Assembly: GCA_009617715.1 (NCBI GenBank)
Contig: VTFK01000280.1
Span: forward strand, 124,001-188,000
Direction of reading: 5' to 3'
From: Plectrocnemia conspersa
Lineage: Eukaryota > Arthropoda > Insecta > Trichoptera > Polycentropodidae
DNA: 64,000 bases
In this document: one piece after another, positions 63,861 to 64,000 of the stretch
Layout of the letters: each line of letters opens with the position of its first letter
Position numbering within the stretch: position 1 is the first letter of the stretch
The notes under the pieces: generated by a model
The model's input: the letters and a program-made list of their open reading frames with translations, nothing else
Told to the model about the DNA's origin: nothing
Database searches by the model: none
Program-made: the position numbers and the translations under genes

Positions 63861-64000
63861 TGACATTATTTTTCAGGTTTTTTCTAAATTTATACCAATG
63901 CCGTGATCGGAGCGCGTTTCATAATGTAGAGTCACTTCTGTGCTTGAATATTATGTAAAATAATGTTTATATGGGTTTAATTTAATTATAAAATATTAAT

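Larger units (their letters stand above)
58289..64000 (-). other. Intron before exon 5 (partial), running off the right edge
   Basis: I looked for exon 4 (a WKPD-type loop A exon ending with the first two bases of Ser) and did not find it. The intron holds a decayed non-LTR retrotransposon with a multiplied 3' tail at 60.7-61.4 kb and GC-rich islands at about 59.26-59.52, 62.03-62.95 and 63.64-63.86 kb. The frames at 62557-62823 and 63641-63835 lie in these islands and show no domain. Confidence 0.75.

Noticed and set aside
1..64000. tRNA, rRNA, CRISPR arrays, prophage or bacterial operons.
   Set aside because: The window is intronic animal DNA. No regularly spaced direct repeats, no rRNA-like conserved blocks and no credible tRNA cloverleaf were seen by eye; a tRNA scan was not possible.

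Overview
The window is about 70% A+T animal DNA. It holds the middle part of one split gene on the minus strand, encoding an insect nicotinic acetylcholine receptor (nAChR) alpha subunit of the alpha6 type. Eight coding exons can be placed to the base from protein homology, GT-AG splice sites and matching codon phases. They lie between about 58.3 kb (loop E, Cys-loop, loop B) and about 6.1 kb (M3-M4 cytoplasmic loop). The first exons (signal peptide, loops D and A) lie beyond the right edge and the last exons (rest of the cytoplasmic loop, M4) beyond the left edge. The very large AT-rich introns, the insect-type receptor sequence and the degenerate non-LTR and hAT elements fit an insect. Lepidoptera is my best guess, but the window does not prove it.

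Layout in transcript order (minus strand, right to left): 58288-58108 exon 5; 50913-50838 exon 6; 42909-42715 exon 7 (loop C, M1); then three interchangeable 87-bp versions of exon 8 (most of M2 and the M2-M3 link) at 38872-38786, 30722-30636 and 26831-26745; 14997-14888 exon 9 (M3); 6327-6098 exon 10 (cytoplasmic loop). Exon numbers follow the Drosophila Dalpha6 scheme as I remember it. Every junction tested preserves the reading frame, and any one version of exon 8 joins exon 7 to exon 9 in frame. The three versions share the first half of M2 but differ at its outer end and in the M2-M3 link, so the receptor can be made with three different outer pore mouths.

The remaining 98% is intronic. 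It contains: three related decayed minus-strand non-LTR reverse transcriptase copies (about 12.8-13.7 kb, 52.2-53.05 kb, 60.7-61.4 kb), the last with a multiplied 3' tail; a different decayed plus-strand reverse transcriptase at 31.2 kb; a decayed hAT-type transposase at 41.1-41.8 kb; an interspersed repeat found near 2.1-2.65 kb and 46.5-47.0 kb; several exact palindromes; microsatellites; and GC/CpG-rich islands that look constrained or promoter-like, notably 29.0-29.27 kb. I found no rRNA, tRNA, CRISPR or bacterial-type operon, and no second intact protein gene. The most notable biology here is the three-way exon 8 cassette, a known but rarely fully described feature of this receptor family, and the regulatory-looking islands in the introns around it.
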